Assembly: GCA_043736395.1 (NCBI GenBank)
Contig: JAYTCQ010000187.1
Coordinates: 1-6,116, forward strand
DNA length: 6,116 nt
Source of the DNA: JAFDVL01 sp043736395
GTDB taxonomy: Bacteria; Acidobacteriota; Blastocatellia; RBC074
Reading direction: 5' to 3'
Shown: positions 5,945-6,116 of the stretch, piece by piece
Position numbering within the stretch: position 1 is the stretch's first letter
Layout: every line of letters begins with the position of its first letter
Position numbers and translations under genes: made by a program
The notes under the pieces: generated by a model
What the model was told of the DNA's origin: nothing
Seen by the model: the letters and a program-made list of their open reading frames with translations, nothing else
Database searches by the model: none

Positions 5945-6115
5945 TTACCCTGGAGGTAGTATAATCCTTGGGATCCCCCATCCATTTGGTAGGTATGGAA
6001 AGCGCCATGGACCAGGAGTTGAAATTCCACTGATATTAGGAGTTCCAATCAATGGGTGCGGATTAATGCCTCCTACATTTCCGGGAGTTGCCAGCGGAAT
6101 AGGTTGGTCAGCCCG
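5945..6115 (-). CDS. C-terminal end of a proline/glycine-rich protein (rest outside window)
   Basis: On the minus strand a frame is open from the right edge to a TAA at 5945-5947 and gives 56 residues. The sequence is rich in Pro, Gly, Ile and Asn with few charges: it begins RADQPIPLATPGNVGG, contains INPHPLIGTPNISG and STPGPWRFPYLPNGWG, and ends IILPPG. Such low-charge Pro/Gly-rich tails occur at the variable C-termini of large secreted or RHS/YD-repeat proteins, but nothing here proves that family. There is no internal ATG that would make it a full small gene. The even Pro/Gly pattern and the uninterrupted frame support real coding over competing frames. It lies 66 bases upstream of the secreted-protein gene on the same strand, so the two may be cotranscribed. 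Confidence 0.55.
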   Translation of the reverse strand, partial: RADQPIPLATPGNVGGINPHPLIGTPNISGISTPGPWRFPYLPNGWGIPRIILPPG

Positions 6116-6116
6116 T

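Noticed and set aside
5799..6008. 69-codon minus-strand frame between the two minus genes
   Set aside because: It overlaps both the signal-peptide region of the secreted protein and the Pro/Gly-rich coding tail in a different frame, and has no independent support.

Overview
The window looks like chromosomal DNA of a free-living bacterium with moderate GC content. The lineage cannot be fixed from sequence alone. Three things suggest an Acidobacteriota-like or Bacteroidota/Chlorobiota-like genome: a signal peptide ending in LQAQ, paired M16 peptidases without signal peptides, and repeat-rich intergenic DNA. This is a low-confidence guess.

Layout. Bases 1-521 hold the C-terminal half of hemE (uroporphyrinogen decarboxylase), cut by the window edge. 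A good ribosome binding site then leads into a 93-residue protein resembling the antitoxin of a type II toxin-antitoxin pair. No toxin follows it, only a seven-codon overlapping stump. The 371 bases from 822 to 1192 have no convincing gene and hold two repeat structures. One is a 145-bp MITE-like element with TA-flanked, CAG-starting inverted ends (824-968). The other is a cluster of small palindromes arranged as a larger imperfect inverted repeat (985-1150).

A plus-strand cluster follows. Two M16 peptidase-family genes (1193-2485 and 2505-3776) have complementary active-site losses, so they probably form a heterodimer. An inverted pair of degenerate heptamer repeats (3777-3883) separates them from hemH (ferrochelatase, 3890-4861). 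A 39-codon ORF (4910-5029) comes next, and a strong intrinsic terminator (5053-5083) closes the cluster. hemE and hemH act at the decarboxylation and iron-insertion ends of the protoporphyrin route, so this may be a heme locus split by the antitoxin remnant, the repeats and the peptidase pair.

Beyond the terminator the strand switches. A secreted protein of unknown function (5108-5878, minus) lies 66 bases downstream of the proline/glycine-rich C-terminus of another minus-strand gene that runs off the right edge (5945-6115). This part is visibly richer in A+T than the peptidase and heme genes and looks like accessory DNA.

No complete new system is visible. The items most worth a second look are the MITE sitting where a toxin gene should be, the nested palindrome cluster, the complementary M16 pair, and the small RiPP-leader-like ORF.
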